DNA of 64,000 nucleotides from Fluviicola sp. XM-24bin1 (GCA_003149635.1 QCWI01000010.1:62001-126000); one strand, 5' to 3'; positions 18,507-27,843 are shown, counted from the first letter of the stretch. The notes: generated by a model not told the origin, from the letters alone. Numbers and translations: made by a program.

Positions 18507-19487
18507 TTACAAAGCCGTATTCATAACCCAGTAATAGCCGTAGGGACTCCCCGATACATAAACAACACCTATGCCAACCTTCCTACTTGACTTGTTAAAC
18601 ATGTTCTCGTAATGGCCCTTACTGTTGAACCATTGCATGTACGTATCGTGTGCACCTTGATTTCCGGCAGCAATGTTTTCGGAATTCACAAATGATGCAG
18701 TATAGAAGCTTTTGATTCTAGCAAACGTGCCTCCAACCTTTTCATGGTGCTTCTGAGCATTATCCTTCGAATCGTAACTATCATGATCGAAATAGCGTTG
18801 CGAGCCCATATCGAATGCATGGTATCGTGCGGCTCTCGCCAAATCTTCGTCCCATTCTAGAGCTGGCATATCTTGTTTCAATCGTTCCGCATTGATATAC
18901 TCCAACATTTCACGTTCGCTTCGGATATTGTAAGACGGAATCATTTCCGTTCCGTTTGGCATTCCAAAGTATTGACCGCTACGCATCGTAGAGACCGGCG
19001 CCGCCTCTTCTGTTTTTTCATTATGGTCCGCTAGATCAACAGTGACGGATTCCTCCATCCAATCGAAGCGGCGCGCTTTTTTCTCTACAATTGCCGACAG
19101 TTTGTACAATTCGGCGTCATCTAATTCTTCTTTCACAGTCTCAGTAAAGACTCTGACAAATGGCGTTAACGTGTCCCACGCTACCTTATCAAGGAATTCC
19201 TGATGATTGGTTTTCTCTAATTCGCGAGCGTACTTCAGCGACTTTACCAATCCTAGGTATCGCTTTCGTACCACAGTCTGTTCCTGCGCTTTCTCGAAAT
19301 GAATGAGGGAAGCATAATAATATGCCGCAGGGTTATTGGGCAGTATTTTCATCCATCGCTCGGCTCGATCTAGCGTATTCTCATAGTCGGTTTCGTACGA
19401 TTTCTTAAGTTGCTTGTACGGTAATTCAATGGCTTTACATGATAGGGTGACGAAGCCTACCATGACAATGGTGAGGAGATTTTTCAT
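18507..19487 (-). CDS. CAP-domain (SCP/PR-1) lipoprotein
   Basis: Lipoprotein signal MKNLLTIVMVGFVTLSC with the lipobox ending at Cys17, then a helical region that may contain tetratricopeptide-like helices (residues 30-150). The C-terminal 130 residues are a CAP domain: PALEWDEDLARAARYHAFDM, the HxxYxS-type region YFDHDSYDS, SENIAAGN, and the final GYYWVMNTAL. CAP proteins are secreted, with varied and often unknown functions in bacteria. It is transcribed alone; a 144-base gap with a period-9 tract separates it from the papain-like gene upstream. Confidence 0.9.
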   Translation of the reverse strand: MKNLLTIVMVGFVTLSCKAIELPYKQLKKSYETDYENTLDRAERWMKILPNNPAAYYYASLIHFEKAQEQTVVRKRYLGLVKSLKYARELEKTNHQEFLDKVAWDTLTPFVRVFTETVKEELDDAELYKLSAIVEKKARRFDWMEESVTVDLADHNEKTEEAAPVSTMRSGQYFGMPNGTEMIPSYNIRSEREMLEYINAERLKQDMPALEWDEDLARAARYHAFDMGSQRYFDHDSYDSKDNAQKHHEKVGGTFARIKSFYTASFVNSENIAAGNQGAHDTYMQWFNSKGHYENMFNKSSRKVGIGVVYVSGSPYGYYWVMNTAL

Positions 19488-19631
19488 TACAACTGGTTTT
19501 CTAGTTCGATTGGTTTGAATGCAAAAGCACTCTCTTTTAGTACGAAAATCAATTGCAAATATTATGCCTGCATATAATTATTAGATAAAAGATGGAAAGA
19601 TGAAAGAAAAACGACGAGAAAATAACCTGTT
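19488..19631. repeat. Intergenic gap with GATGGAAAGATGAAAG tract
   Basis: At 19587-19611 the units AAAGATGG / AAAGATG / AAAGAAA form a short imperfect tandem repeat, like those at 1731 and 15197. On the minus strand, TGCTTTTG near 19525 is close to the -7 consensus of the CAP gene. No gene is seen. Confidence 0.35.
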
Positions 19632-20741
19632 TTAATAGATTACCGCTGCGATTGGGATTTTGAAATTATCCTCTGAATAGATTAGGAATCCACCGTGCTT
19701 TTTAACCAGTCGCTTCATGTATCGACTTCCTCCGTTTCCTTTCTTCAAATTCTCATTCATGTAAATCCCTTTGTCAGGTCTGCCTTTTTCGTCCAAGATC
19801 CCTTCAAAGAAACCGTACGCCTTAATGTTTTGACGTCCGAATCCCCCTTCTCCAGCGCCGAAATCGACCATGTCAGGAACCTTTAACTCCGTGTAAATCA
19901 TGTAAGCCGCTTCCTGGAACGCATTGAAATCTTCATATCGAATCCAACAGAAGCCATCATCTCCCCATTCTGTTCCCCAGGAATTTACCACTCGGAATGC
20001 GCCGCCATATAAATCGTCGTCGAACCCAACAATTGTCAAAGCATGCGCCGCTGTCATCGTATTTCTATTTCGTTCATCTTCACTGGGACGGAACAATCCA
20101 TCGTATGCCACCCATTGAAAGGATTCTGGAATGTGCATCGAAAAAACGACTGCATGGTAATTGGCTAAAGCATATTTTACGCTTGTTATGTTGCTGGAAT
20201 CAGCACGATTGGGATCTGTCAGTCGAACAGTTTCTTGAAAATCAAGTAACGACCACGATTTATCGAATACAGGAACTTTGTCACAATCCGCCAAATCGAT
20301 ATTCATGCGCTTCGCCCCTTTCTCTTCCAAGGCGTGACATAATTCTGAGAGATAGACTTCGCCTACACATCCGCTGCCGGCACCAGCGACATTGTTCAAA
20401 TAAAAAGGATCATAGGCAAACGCATCCACCAATGCCTGATTGGATTCATTGGCGATCATTGCCCATTCAGTGGAAGCGAAATAGTATCCAACGGCCCAGC
20501 CTCCAACATTCTCATGCTGCTCTTGCGAACGAACGGTAGGCACAAAATCTTCTAAAGATATGGAAGTGGGAATGTCTATTTCGATTCCTTCCCATGGCTC
20601 AAATAAATCAACGGCTTGATCAATAGTGGGCTCAATGGAAAGTCCAGATTTACGATGTGGAACTTCCATTCCATTGGATTGCGAAAAGGCACTAAAGCCA
20701 ATCAATGAACAGAAAATAAGGGAAAATGTGAGTTGGTTCAT
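19632..20741 (-). CDS. Papain-like (C1) protein lacking the catalytic cysteine
   Basis: Secreted protein of the C1 papain fold; the ATG at 20741 gives a signal peptide ending at AFSQ, while an upstream extension is discarded. The residues VRSQ.Q...GGWAVGYYFAS align without gaps to the C1 block in which Gln, Cys and Trp are normally spaced, but the cysteine position is Val79 (GTT at 20505-20507). The other active-site residues are present: His233 in AAHALTIVGFDDD and Asn253 in VVNSWGTEWGDDGF. It is therefore predicted to be a pseudoprotease, or a member using another residue. It follows a class A-like serine hydrolase gene by 41 bases. Confidence 0.87.
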   Translation of the reverse strand: MNQLTFSLIFCSLIGFSAFSQSNGMEVPHRKSGLSIEPTIDQAVDLFEPWEGIEIDIPTSISLEDFVPTVRSQEQHENVGGWAVGYYFASTEWAMIANESNQALVDAFAYDPFYLNNVAGAGSGCVGEVYLSELCHALEEKGAKRMNIDLADCDKVPVFDKSWSLLDFQETVRLTDPNRADSSNITSVKYALANYHAVVFSMHIPESFQWVAYDGLFRPSEDERNRNTMTAAHALTIVGFDDDLYGGAFRVVNSWGTEWGDDGFCWIRYEDFNAFQEAAYMIYTELKVPDMVDFGAGEGGFGRQNIKAYGFFEGILDEKGRPDKGIYMNENLKKGNGGSRYMKRLVKKHGGFLIYSEDNFKIPIAAVIY

Positions 20742-20782
20742 ACAAGATCTTTGGGAAGTGAATTCAATATTCATGCCAGCAC

Positions 20783-21964
20783 TTATTTCTTGTGCCATTC
20801 TAAGATTTTCGAAAATAATGCCTCTGCAAAAGGGCGCGCAACCGTTTCATAATCGTATTCGCCATCATTTACAATATCATTGGAGTTGACGTAAACACTG
20901 TAAGTCAACAAAACACCGTTACCAACGCCTTCCGAAGGAACGTACACCGTTTCTGACGCGAAACCATACGACAATCCGAGTTTGCCAAAGGTTCTACCCT
21001 CCGCGTATCCTTCTGTGTTTTGGACATATTTGTACACGTCATCTTTGTACCGAGACAAACTTCGATACGATTCTTCAATTTCAGAAGGATATGCGCCCAA
21101 TGCCTCTTCCAGAAGCTTTCGATCAGCTAGTGTGATCTTCCATCTTTGTTCTTCTGGCACCATGTTAGGATATAGAAACGAGAGCAGAATCTGATGCATT
21201 TGATCTAAAGGAATTTCAATTTGATAGTTCAAATCGTACGGCCCATCTATAATGTCTCCATCAGCATTTTCATGCTTGCTTCCGAACAATCGTTCTTCTG
21301 TATATTGGTACTCTTCGTCAAGAATAGTACTGTCCATTTCTGTGGCTGCATTATGATAAGATGAGCGTTCTAAATACAGACCTAGATCGACCTTATTCGG
21401 ATAGGTGCGCAGTTGATCCACTTTATCACAGCCCGTGAATGCTCGGTAGATTTTAATTCCTTCGAACCCCTTCTCATTAAGTCGTGCATTGAGCTCCGCA
21501 GGAGTAATGAAATGATAAAGTGCATTGTAGAAATGGTTGTCGCTTACGACTATCAACTCTTGCAACATTTGGCTGAAAGGAACCTGATGCTCCATACAAA
21601 TCTCTACAAACTTGGTCGACCCGCAAGCATTAATCGTATCAAACTCGGGAAATGCAGTAGTTGGAATTCTTCTTTCATTCAGAATTTCAAGTAGCACCAA
21701 AGCTGCGGGAAGTTTGACCAAACTTGCTGGATAATAGTACTTATCTGTGCCGTACGAAACAGATTTATTCATCTTCCCTTGTTTGAAGGAAGTTGCAACA
21801 AATTGAAAGCGGAATTTCGAATTTCTGGCGACGTCCATATCCAATCCCAAGGAATCAAGAACAGAAGATTTATCAACAGCGTCAAGCATTTCAACGGATT
21901 CCTCCGATTGCGAATGAGAACATGAAACAAGGAGTCCTAGTAGGATACTAAGCGTCCACTTCAT
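20783..21964 (-). CDS. Beta-lactamase-like serine hydrolase lipoprotein
   Basis: Class A-type serine hydrolase fold. The ATG at 21964 gives the lipoprotein signal MKWTLSILLGLLVSC; it overlaps the end of the permease gene by 17 bases. The nucleophile motif S81-L-V-K84 (SxxK) and the S141-D-N143 motif are present. Where class A enzymes have KTG, this protein reads GKLGLSYGFASETV, so the third motif is changed. Family relatives include penicillin-interacting enzymes and non-resistance hydrolases, and true beta-lactamase activity is not implied. Operon: permease, this gene, papain-like gene. Confidence 0.85.
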   Translation of the reverse strand: MKWTLSILLGLLVSCSHSQSEESVEMLDAVDKSSVLDSLGLDMDVARNSKFRFQFVATSFKQGKMNKSVSYGTDKYYYPASLVKLPAALVLLEILNERRIPTTAFPEFDTINACGSTKFVEICMEHQVPFSQMLQELIVVSDNHFYNALYHFITPAELNARLNEKGFEGIKIYRAFTGCDKVDQLRTYPNKVDLGLYLERSSYHNAATEMDSTILDEEYQYTEERLFGSKHENADGDIIDGPYDLNYQIEIPLDQMHQILLSFLYPNMVPEEQRWKITLADRKLLEEALGAYPSEIEESYRSLSRYKDDVYKYVQNTEGYAEGRTFGKLGLSYGFASETVYVPSEGVGNGVLLTYSVYVNSNDIVNDGEYDYETVARPFAEALFSKILEWHKK

Positions 21965-23351
21965 TGTTAGCTTCTTTGTCATGTTGCCCGTCATCAAGAA
22001 GTTCCTCATTTAATTCATTATTCTTTCTTCCCGATGAATAATATAGCAAAACCGCCGGAGCAATCAGAATTAAGAGCCAAACAAGCACCATCGGTTTCAT
22101 ATTCGCGAAGAAGTAAATCATCCAGATAGAGAATCCAGCGAAAATGATCGGTGTTATGGGATACAAGAATGATGAAACCGTATTCGAAGTGCGTTTCTTT
22201 TTAGCACGAAGGATGAAAACACCCAATACAGTAAGAAGTGCGAAAATTCCGAGTGTGACCCCCGTGAACTCTAAGAGCTCGTTGAACGGTACCGTAAAGA
22301 TCATGATTGACGCAATGGCGAAAATAACTAACAAAGCCAATTTAGGTGCTCCGTTCTTAGACTCCTGTCCCAATTTCTCGAACAAGGAATAATCCTTTCC
22401 AATCTCTTGAACCACGCGTGGAGCAGCAATAAACATCGCATTTACTCCTGAAATCAATGCCAGAGAAAGTACACTGGTGAATACCAATCCCCAATCCTTA
22501 CCCATAGCTTTATATGCTACGATATTTCCGATTTCCAACTGTCCGGCAAGATCGTCAAAATCGGAAACGTACATGAACACAAGATTCAACAGTACGTACA
22601 AAACGGTTACGATCAAAGTTCCAACGATCAGTGAATATGGCAAGTTTCGCTTCGGATTCTCTAATGATCCAACGATGTAGGTACTGGCGTTCCAGCCGCT
22701 GTACGCAAACAACACGAAGACCAAAGACCCCGCGAATGGCAGGCTGAATATCGTATCCCATGAATCTTTATCTGCGCCAAAATGATTGTTCGATGGCTCA
22801 TAATTCCCTCCAAAAATGAACGGCATTAACAAAAAGAAAAAGATCAAACCAAGCTTGATGGCAGTCATGTAATTTTGGAACTTCCCACTCGTTTTTACGC
22901 CTTGCCATTGAATCAACAAGACCAAAAGCAATACGAGAAAGGCCACCACTTTTCCAATTTCAATGCCGCCAAACTTAAAATCACCTGACACACCAATCAA
23001 GGGTAGAAAGTATTCACCAACAGCCAATCCAAGCATGGCGATTGCGGCCGAGAAGCCGACCAATATTGACACCCAACCACTGATGAATCCAAGTAAAGGA
23101 TGATACAATTCAGATAGAAAGGCGTACTCTCCCCCCGACTTATTGATCGTCGTGGCAATCTCTCCATACACCGTCGCTCCACACAAAGCGATAATTCCTC
23201 CCAGAATCCAAATCACAATGATGGCGAACCCATCTGGAATCCCGAATACAGGATCCAGCTGAAATCCAAGTGAAGTGAAGATTCCAGTACCGATCATATT
23301 GGCAATCACCATGTTAATCGCTACGGAACGCGTGTATTTTTGCGCTTTCAT
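21948..23351 (-). CDS. APC-family amino acid permease
   Basis: Inner-membrane amino acid transporter with about 12 transmembrane segments in 467 residues. The first helix carries the APC substrate-binding motif ANMIGTGIFTSLG, followed by INKSGGEYAFLSE and FAYSGWNASTYIVGSLENPKRNLP, the classic LAT/APC blocks. The C-terminus is a hydrophilic tail rich in Asp and Glu. The ATG at 23351 is 107 bases from the divergent lipoprotein gene. It heads a three-gene minus operon with the serine hydrolase and the papain-like protein. Substrate cannot be named. Confidence 0.93.
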   Translation of the reverse strand: MKAQKYTRSVAINMVIANMIGTGIFTSLGFQLDPVFGIPDGFAIIVIWILGGIIALCGATVYGEIATTINKSGGEYAFLSELYHPLLGFISGWVSILVGFSAAIAMLGLAVGEYFLPLIGVSGDFKFGGIEIGKVVAFLVLLLVLLIQWQGVKTSGKFQNYMTAIKLGLIFFFLLMPFIFGGNYEPSNNHFGADKDSWDTIFSLPFAGSLVFVLFAYSGWNASTYIVGSLENPKRNLPYSLIVGTLIVTVLYVLLNLVFMYVSDFDDLAGQLEIGNIVAYKAMGKDWGLVFTSVLSLALISGVNAMFIAAPRVVQEIGKDYSLFEKLGQESKNGAPKLALLVIFAIASIMIFTVPFNELLEFTGVTLGIFALLTVLGVFILRAKKKRTSNTVSSFLYPITPIIFAGFSIWMIYFFANMKPMVLVWLLILIAPAVLLYYSSGRKNNELNEELLDDGQHDKEANNEVDA

Positions 23352-23458
23352 AGATTGATTTTGCCCCTAAAGTAATGAAACATTGGAAGACATGGATTTT
23401 GAATCTCAATTTGGGGTAATTCAAAATAAATCAGCACTTTTGTCCCAAACATAACGCT

Positions 23459-24667
23459 ATGCGCCTTTACCACATACTACTTGCAGGTCTCTTCTTTTTG
23501 ACCGCGTGTGATAACACCAAAGAATCAACTACAGAATCACCGAAATCGGAGGATACCACGAAGGATACTGTGGTGACTGAAACACCAACTTATCCGGAAG
23601 AAGGGCGATTCAACGATTTTGCCAAGTTCATTGCAGGTTCTGAAGGACGACCGGAGAGCGAATTGAAGGCTTTGGAGTCCAGCGACACATGGCAGGCATA
23701 TCGAATGAACTTGGACAACTTATGGCTCAAGACGAATAAGAAGCTGCCTACCATCAAGGATTGGACAAAGCAAGAGTTGAGCGATGTAAATACATCGGGA
23801 GGAACCCTTTTCTATCCTTTCTCTGGAGCCGACTTCCTCCATGCTGATTTGTTTTTTCCTGAACACGATCATATTGTAATGATGGCATTGGAACCTGTTG
23901 GCGATTTCGCTGATTTGAACGCAAAAAATAACGAAGGAACACTTACGGCGTATCTAAACGGATTGAAACGCGCTATGAACGCTATACTTCGTTTGAGCTT
24001 TTTCCGAACGATTGCAATGGCGAGTGATTTCCAGTCGGAAATGGATGGAACCCTGCATGTATTGGTGCATTTTATGTCTCGTACTGGGCACGATTTGATG
24101 TATCAAGAAAAAGTAGCCATTCAACCCGATGGAAGTTTAACCAACGACCTAACAATTGTTGCAGATAGCGCTTATATCGGAAATCGATTCTACTTTAGAA
24201 AAGCGGGAGAAGAAAAGGTCAAAACCTTGACCTACTTTGCTGTGAACGTTCAGAATTCGCCGTATGTAAGTCGTGGTGGACTTGTAGCGAAAGGATTGGA
24301 AGATCGTACGGACTTGGTGAATTATTTCAAGAAGATCGATATCAAAACCACGTACCTTAAATCAGCATCCTATCTAATGCACCGTCATGATTCGTTCAGC
24401 ATTATTCGCAATTTGATCCTTGACGAATCCGAATACGTACTACAAGATGATTCTGGAATTCCGGTGAAATACTTCGATCAAAACAAATGGGATTTGACTT
24501 TCTACGGAACCTACTCCTTCCCTATTTCCTTGTTCGCCGAGCGCCATCAGGAAGATTTGAAGGAAATCTACTTAAAGAAAGAAATGAAGGTAAAACCACT
24601 TCCATTTGGAATTGGTTACCAATACCGACAAGGAACGTCGAACTTAATGTTGGCTCGAAAGAAGTGA
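23459..24667 (+). CDS. Lipoprotein of unknown function, 402 residues
   Basis: The lipobox LTAC at about residues 14-17 follows a short hydrophobic leader, then a low-complexity Thr/Lys/Glu linker and a globular region from residue 45. I recognise no named domain. Conserved-looking blocks include SGGTLFYPFSGADFLHADLFFP and LMHRHDSFSIIRNLIL. The protein may belong to a family found in Bacteroidota and related phyla without known function. It is divergent from the permease. The open frame ends directly before a degraded-looking gene in the same frame, so the two may have been neighbours in an operon. Confidence 0.8.
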   Translation: MRLYHILLAGLFFLTACDNTKESTTESPKSEDTTKDTVVTETPTYPEEGRFNDFAKFIAGSEGRPESELKALESSDTWQAYRMNLDNLWLKTNKKLPTIKDWTKQELSDVNTSGGTLFYPFSGADFLHADLFFPEHDHIVMMALEPVGDFADLNAKNNEGTLTAYLNGLKRAMNAILRLSFFRTIAMASDFQSEMDGTLHVLVHFMSRTGHDLMYQEKVAIQPDGSLTNDLTIVADSAYIGNRFYFRKAGEEKVKTLTYFAVNVQNSPYVSRGGLVAKGLEDRTDLVNYFKKIDIKTTYLKSASYLMHRHDSFSIIRNLILDESEYVLQDDSGIPVKYFDQNKWDLTFYGTYSFPISLFAERHQEDLKEIYLKKEMKVKPLPFGIGYQYRQGTSNLMLARKK

Positions 24668-25233
24668 GTAGAAACATTAGATCACATAGGTAAGTATTTT
24701 CAACTTGAAGGTGATACGTTGACAATTCACGCAAAGCGACCACCAATGTTCGTTATTGGTGTTTTTGCCTTCATAAGTTTTGTACCCTTCACCGCTCCTC
24801 TGATTATACTAATTGTCTCAATGGCTAATGGCGGACGTGTTCCAATTGGAAATGTCATTGCTATTGGTACGGGAATATTCGTTGGCTTCTTGCCTTTTCG
24901 CACTTTTCTTTGGAATACTTACGGAAAAGATATTTATACATTCAAAGAAGACATGATTGAACTGATTTCAGGTTTCAAGTACTTCAAGAATGAAAAAGAA
25001 AGCGCCTTTTGCTCTACCAACTTAGCTTTTCCATTGAGTTTGTTGGGTACGAAGAGGACAACAATCGCGTTCTTGTTATTCAATCAAGGCACGGTGCTCT
25101 TCGTGGCAGCGCTAAATTCCTGGAGATGAAATGGCGAAATAATTCGATTGCTCGAAAAGCGTTATCAACGCTGAGACGCTCATTTATCTTCCAAAAAACC
25201 TTCGAAGTATTGAATAATGGTTTCAACCTCTGA
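24668..25233 (+). pseudogene. Small membrane-protein gene with lost start and probable frameshift
   Basis: The frame continues open right after the preceding stop, and its residues look coding (GKYFQLEGDTLTIHAKRPP), yet no ATG precedes them; ATA at 24686 and TTG at 24719 are the only candidates. Two hydrophobic segments (about 24746-24820 and 24850-24900) and a soluble part follow. From about 25010 the frame gives a hydrophobic, atypical tail ending at 25129, while the +1 shifted frame (to 25233) gives SIEFVGYEEDNNRVLVI, which fits a soluble continuation better. The sense of decay is inferred. An intact 136-residue protein from TTG 24719 is the alternative. Its end overlaps the convergent hydrolase. 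Confidence 0.42.
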
Positions 25234-26058
25234 AGCCCAGAAATCGTAATTGTGTTCGGCGGCACCATCTACTCGAAACGCCCAACCATTCTGCGAAATA
25301 TTGAGGGAATCAACAACGGTCTGCAATCTATATTGATGCGCCACAGACACAATGCTATCTGCCCCTCCATGTGCGAGATACATGGGAACTTTCCAACTTG
25401 AAGCAAAGCTTACTGGATTTTCGTCATCCGACCATTGATCCGGATTGCTTCCAAAATAACCTCGGTACAAATTGTCCCCAGGAAATGCATTCTGATCGTA
25501 ATCACCCGACAAAGAACATCCTGCCTTAAATACTTCCGGATTCTCTTGTGATACAATCAATGCGCCTCTCCCACCTGTCGATAACCCCATCACGAAGTTG
25601 TTTGAATTCTCATCAAACAAATTATAATCCGCTTGAAGCTGAGCAATCATGGTATCCACCAACCAAGTTCTAGTTGGATACTTTTGCCAATCCTTTCGAG
25701 TCTGTGGATAAATGCGTTTGTGGTAAATGCTCTTCCCCATATCCGGCATTACCAAAGCAAAACCAGCGTCTGAAGCTAATTCTACTAAGTCCGAACTATC
25801 GCTCCAACTGGTATTTGGAAAATTCCAGCCTTGCAGGACTAAAATTGTCCCTCTGAACGATGTTTTTGGCATCTCCACTATGACCGAAGACTCAAAATCA
25901 CCAGCTTTAAAGACGATTGTTGTGTCGGAAATGGATGGAATTACTGTTGACTCTTCCATTACCTCTTGTTCTTCAGCAAATTCTTCATCAGTTGATTCAG
26001 AAGGCCCACAAGCGGCAAGCAACAATAACAAACAAGGTAGGAATCGGACTAATTTCAT
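25180..26058 (-). CDS. Alpha/beta hydrolase (esterase-like) lipoprotein
   Basis: Secreted alpha/beta hydrolase of the esterase/feruloyl-esterase-like group. The ATG at 26058 gives the lipoprotein signal MKLVRFLPCLLLLLAAC; the longer upstream frame is rejected. The nucleophile elbow is GLSTGGRGAL (GxSxG), and PMYLAHGGADSIV and GAAEHNYDFW carry the likely catalytic Asp and His. Residues 20-40 form a Glu-rich linker. It ends 122 bases before the divergent end of the decayed gene region on the other strand, with which its 3' end overlaps. The substrate is not known. Confidence 0.88.
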   Translation of the reverse strand: MKLVRFLPCLLLLLAACGPSESTDEEFAEEQEVMEESTVIPSISDTTIVFKAGDFESSVIVEMPKTSFRGTILVLQGWNFPNTSWSDSSDLVELASDAGFALVMPDMGKSIYHKRIYPQTRKDWQKYPTRTWLVDTMIAQLQADYNLFDENSNNFVMGLSTGGRGALIVSQENPEVFKAGCSLSGDYDQNAFPGDNLYRGYFGSNPDQWSDDENPVSFASSWKVPMYLAHGGADSIVSVAHQYRLQTVVDSLNISQNGWAFRVDGAAEHNYDFWASEVETIIQYFEGFLEDK

Positions 26059-26133
26059 GCGATAAATGTACAAACTTCATTGAATGCAATTCGAGAACGG
26101 GGCTTTTCGTATATTCGAAAATCGAAAGCAACC

Positions 26134-26970
26134 ATGGCAGTATTAACTGATAAATATCCTGCAGTCAAATCAACCTCCAGAAGAATTCTCATGAGTCTCA
26201 TCATGAGCTTTTTTGTATTTGTTTTTCTTGTCATATTCCGCCCTTTTGGATTGAGCACAGAATCCAATGCCGTATTGATTTGCACAGGCTACGGACTGAC
26301 GTGCTTCCTTGTAATGTTCGTTCTCAACGTTGTCATCATACCATTGCTGCCTGGCTTTTTCGATGAAAACAACTGGCTGGTTTGGAAAGAAATTGTTTGG
26401 GTGACCATCAACGTAAGTCTAATCGGTCTGGCGAACGCCTTCTACTCCGCTTGGTTCTTGAAATTGGAATTTACCCCTGAATTGTTCGGTACGTTTCAAT
26501 TCTACACGGTGGCTGTTGCACTCCTACCGATAATCTTATCCATTCTGACCAATTATTCACGATTACGCAGTAAATACGAGCGCTACTCCGAAAACCTCTC
26601 AAAGGATGTCGTGGGGCACAGTGCCACAATCCTGAATTTTTCGATCACCAGCGGAAATGAGAAAATCTTATTGAATACTGAAACTTTCCTTTACGCCAAA
26701 TCTGCCGATAACTATTTGGAAGTTGTTTATCAAGACGGCGAAACATTGAAAAGAGATTTGGTTCGCAAAACGATGAAAAGTGCATCCGAGGAATTAAAAG
26801 ACTTGGAACATATCTTTCAAGTGCACCGAAGTTATTTGGTCAATCTGGAGCGTGTAAGTCGATTTTCAGGAAATGCGCAAGGACTTAGACTCCATTTCGC
26901 TGAAACCGATACCATGGTTCCCGTATCCAGAAATCTGACGAATGCTCTCAGAGAACGATTAACAATATAA
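26134..26970 (+). CDS. LytTR-family transcriptional regulator with N-terminal membrane domain
   Basis: Four hydrophobic segments (residues about 15-130) precede a C-terminal LytTR DNA-binding domain: FLYAKSADNYLEVVY, VRKTMKSASEEL and FQVHRSYLVNLERV are the typical blocks. There is no receiver domain, so this is the direct membrane-anchored LytTR type common in Bacteroidota. The ATG at 26134 is preferred over TTG at 26080; TATATTCG at 26110-26117, similar to the -7 box, lies 16 bases upstream. It is divergent from the alpha/beta hydrolase gene and may regulate it or itself. Confidence 0.9.
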   Translation: MAVLTDKYPAVKSTSRRILMSLIMSFFVFVFLVIFRPFGLSTESNAVLICTGYGLTCFLVMFVLNVVIIPLLPGFFDENNWLVWKEIVWVTINVSLIGLANAFYSAWFLKLEFTPELFGTFQFYTVAVALLPIILSILTNYSRLRSKYERYSENLSKDVVGHSATILNFSITSGNEKILLNTETFLYAKSADNYLEVVYQDGETLKRDLVRKTMKSASEELKDLEHIFQVHRSYLVNLERVSRFSGNAQGLRLHFAETDTMVPVSRNLTNALRERLTI

Positions 26971-27222
26971 TTATAAGATTCTCATAGCTGGTCTTACCAC
27001 AAAGGCACTAAGGGCACGAAACATTGATGACCGAAATAGCTTGGTGTACAAAAAGGATTATGACTTTGTCATAATCTAGAAAAATGCTTTGCAATACGCC
27101 ACTAAAACTTCCCATTCGCCCATTTTGCCTTGCATTTCGCCACGTAAGTTGTCATCCCCCACATTGACAATCGTGGTCCAAAAATTAGGTTTTAGGTTTG
27201 TCAAAAATCGAAACTGACAAAT
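26971..27222. repeat. Intergenic copy 1 of a palindromic dispersed element
   Basis: The gap holds ACCACAAAGGCACTAAGGGC (from 26996), then a perfect hairpin GATTATGAC-TTT-GTCATAATC (27056-27076) followed by CTAG, and an inverted-looking TTTTGCCTTGCATTTCGCC (about 27125-27143). The same modules occur at 33528-33697. No gene is present. It is not an obvious terminator, since the hairpin has no T-run. Confidence 0.55.
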
Positions 27223-27843
27223 ATGGAAACGATCGCAAACATTCTTTTAATCGTACATGTTGCCTCTGGAATGACTTGTCTCGGTGCTGGTATAATGGCC
27301 ATCGCCACAAAGAAAGGCGGAAAATTACATGCTATCTCAGGAAAGAGCTACTTCATTGCCATGTTCACGGTGATTGGAACTGCATTGGCACTCGCATTTT
27401 TCCGATACAATCTGTTTTTATTACTGATCGCCTCTTTCTCCTTCTATATGACATGGGCCGGAGTTCGAAGTGTACACAACAAATCGCTAAAAGCAAGTGT
27501 ACTGGATTGGATCTTTCTCGGAACGGCAATCGTTACGGCGGCTTCAATGATCTTGACTTTCAACATTGTACTCATCGTATTTGGATCGTTACTCACTGTA
27601 AATATTATCCAAGAGACAACAACTTTCTTTCAAGCTAGAAAAGCGCAATTAGAAAAAACCAACAAATGGTTGATTCGCCACATTGGAATGATGCTCGGTT
27701 CGTTCATTGCGACCACCACCGCCTTTCTCGTAACGAATGTGCAAGATTTCGATCCGGCTTGGTTACCGTGGTTGGCCCCAACGATTGTAGGAAGTCCACT
27801 AATCGCTTATTACACACGAAAGACGATCAAGAACGGCATATAG
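27223..27843 (+). CDS. Multipass membrane protein of unknown function
   Basis: A 206-residue protein with about six hydrophobic helices, including HVASGMTCLGAGIMAIAT near the N-terminus and a small His/Gly-containing turn KLHAISGKSYF (the histidine could bind haem or metal, but that is speculation). The pattern recalls DUF2306-like membrane proteins. The ATG at 27223 is the only sensible start; upstream lies the palindromic element. It is followed 31 bases later by a signal-peptide protein on the same strand. Confidence 0.75.
   Translation: METIANILLIVHVASGMTCLGAGIMAIATKKGGKLHAISGKSYFIAMFTVIGTALALAFFRYNLFLLLIASFSFYMTWAGVRSVHNKSLKASVLDWIFLGTAIVTAASMILTFNIVLIVFGSLLTVNIIQETTTFFQARKAQLEKTNKWLIRHIGMMLGSFIATTTAFLVTNVQDFDPAWLPWLAPTIVGSPLIAYYTRKTIKNGI

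Noticed and set aside
20783-21964. Calling the serine hydrolase an antibiotic-resistance beta-lactamase
   Set aside because: The KTG motif is not conserved and the context is metabolic, so the claim is not supported.
27198-27638. A plus-strand open frame overlapping the membrane protein at 27223
   Set aside because: It has no signal or domain and is the out-of-frame reading of the hydrophobic gene.
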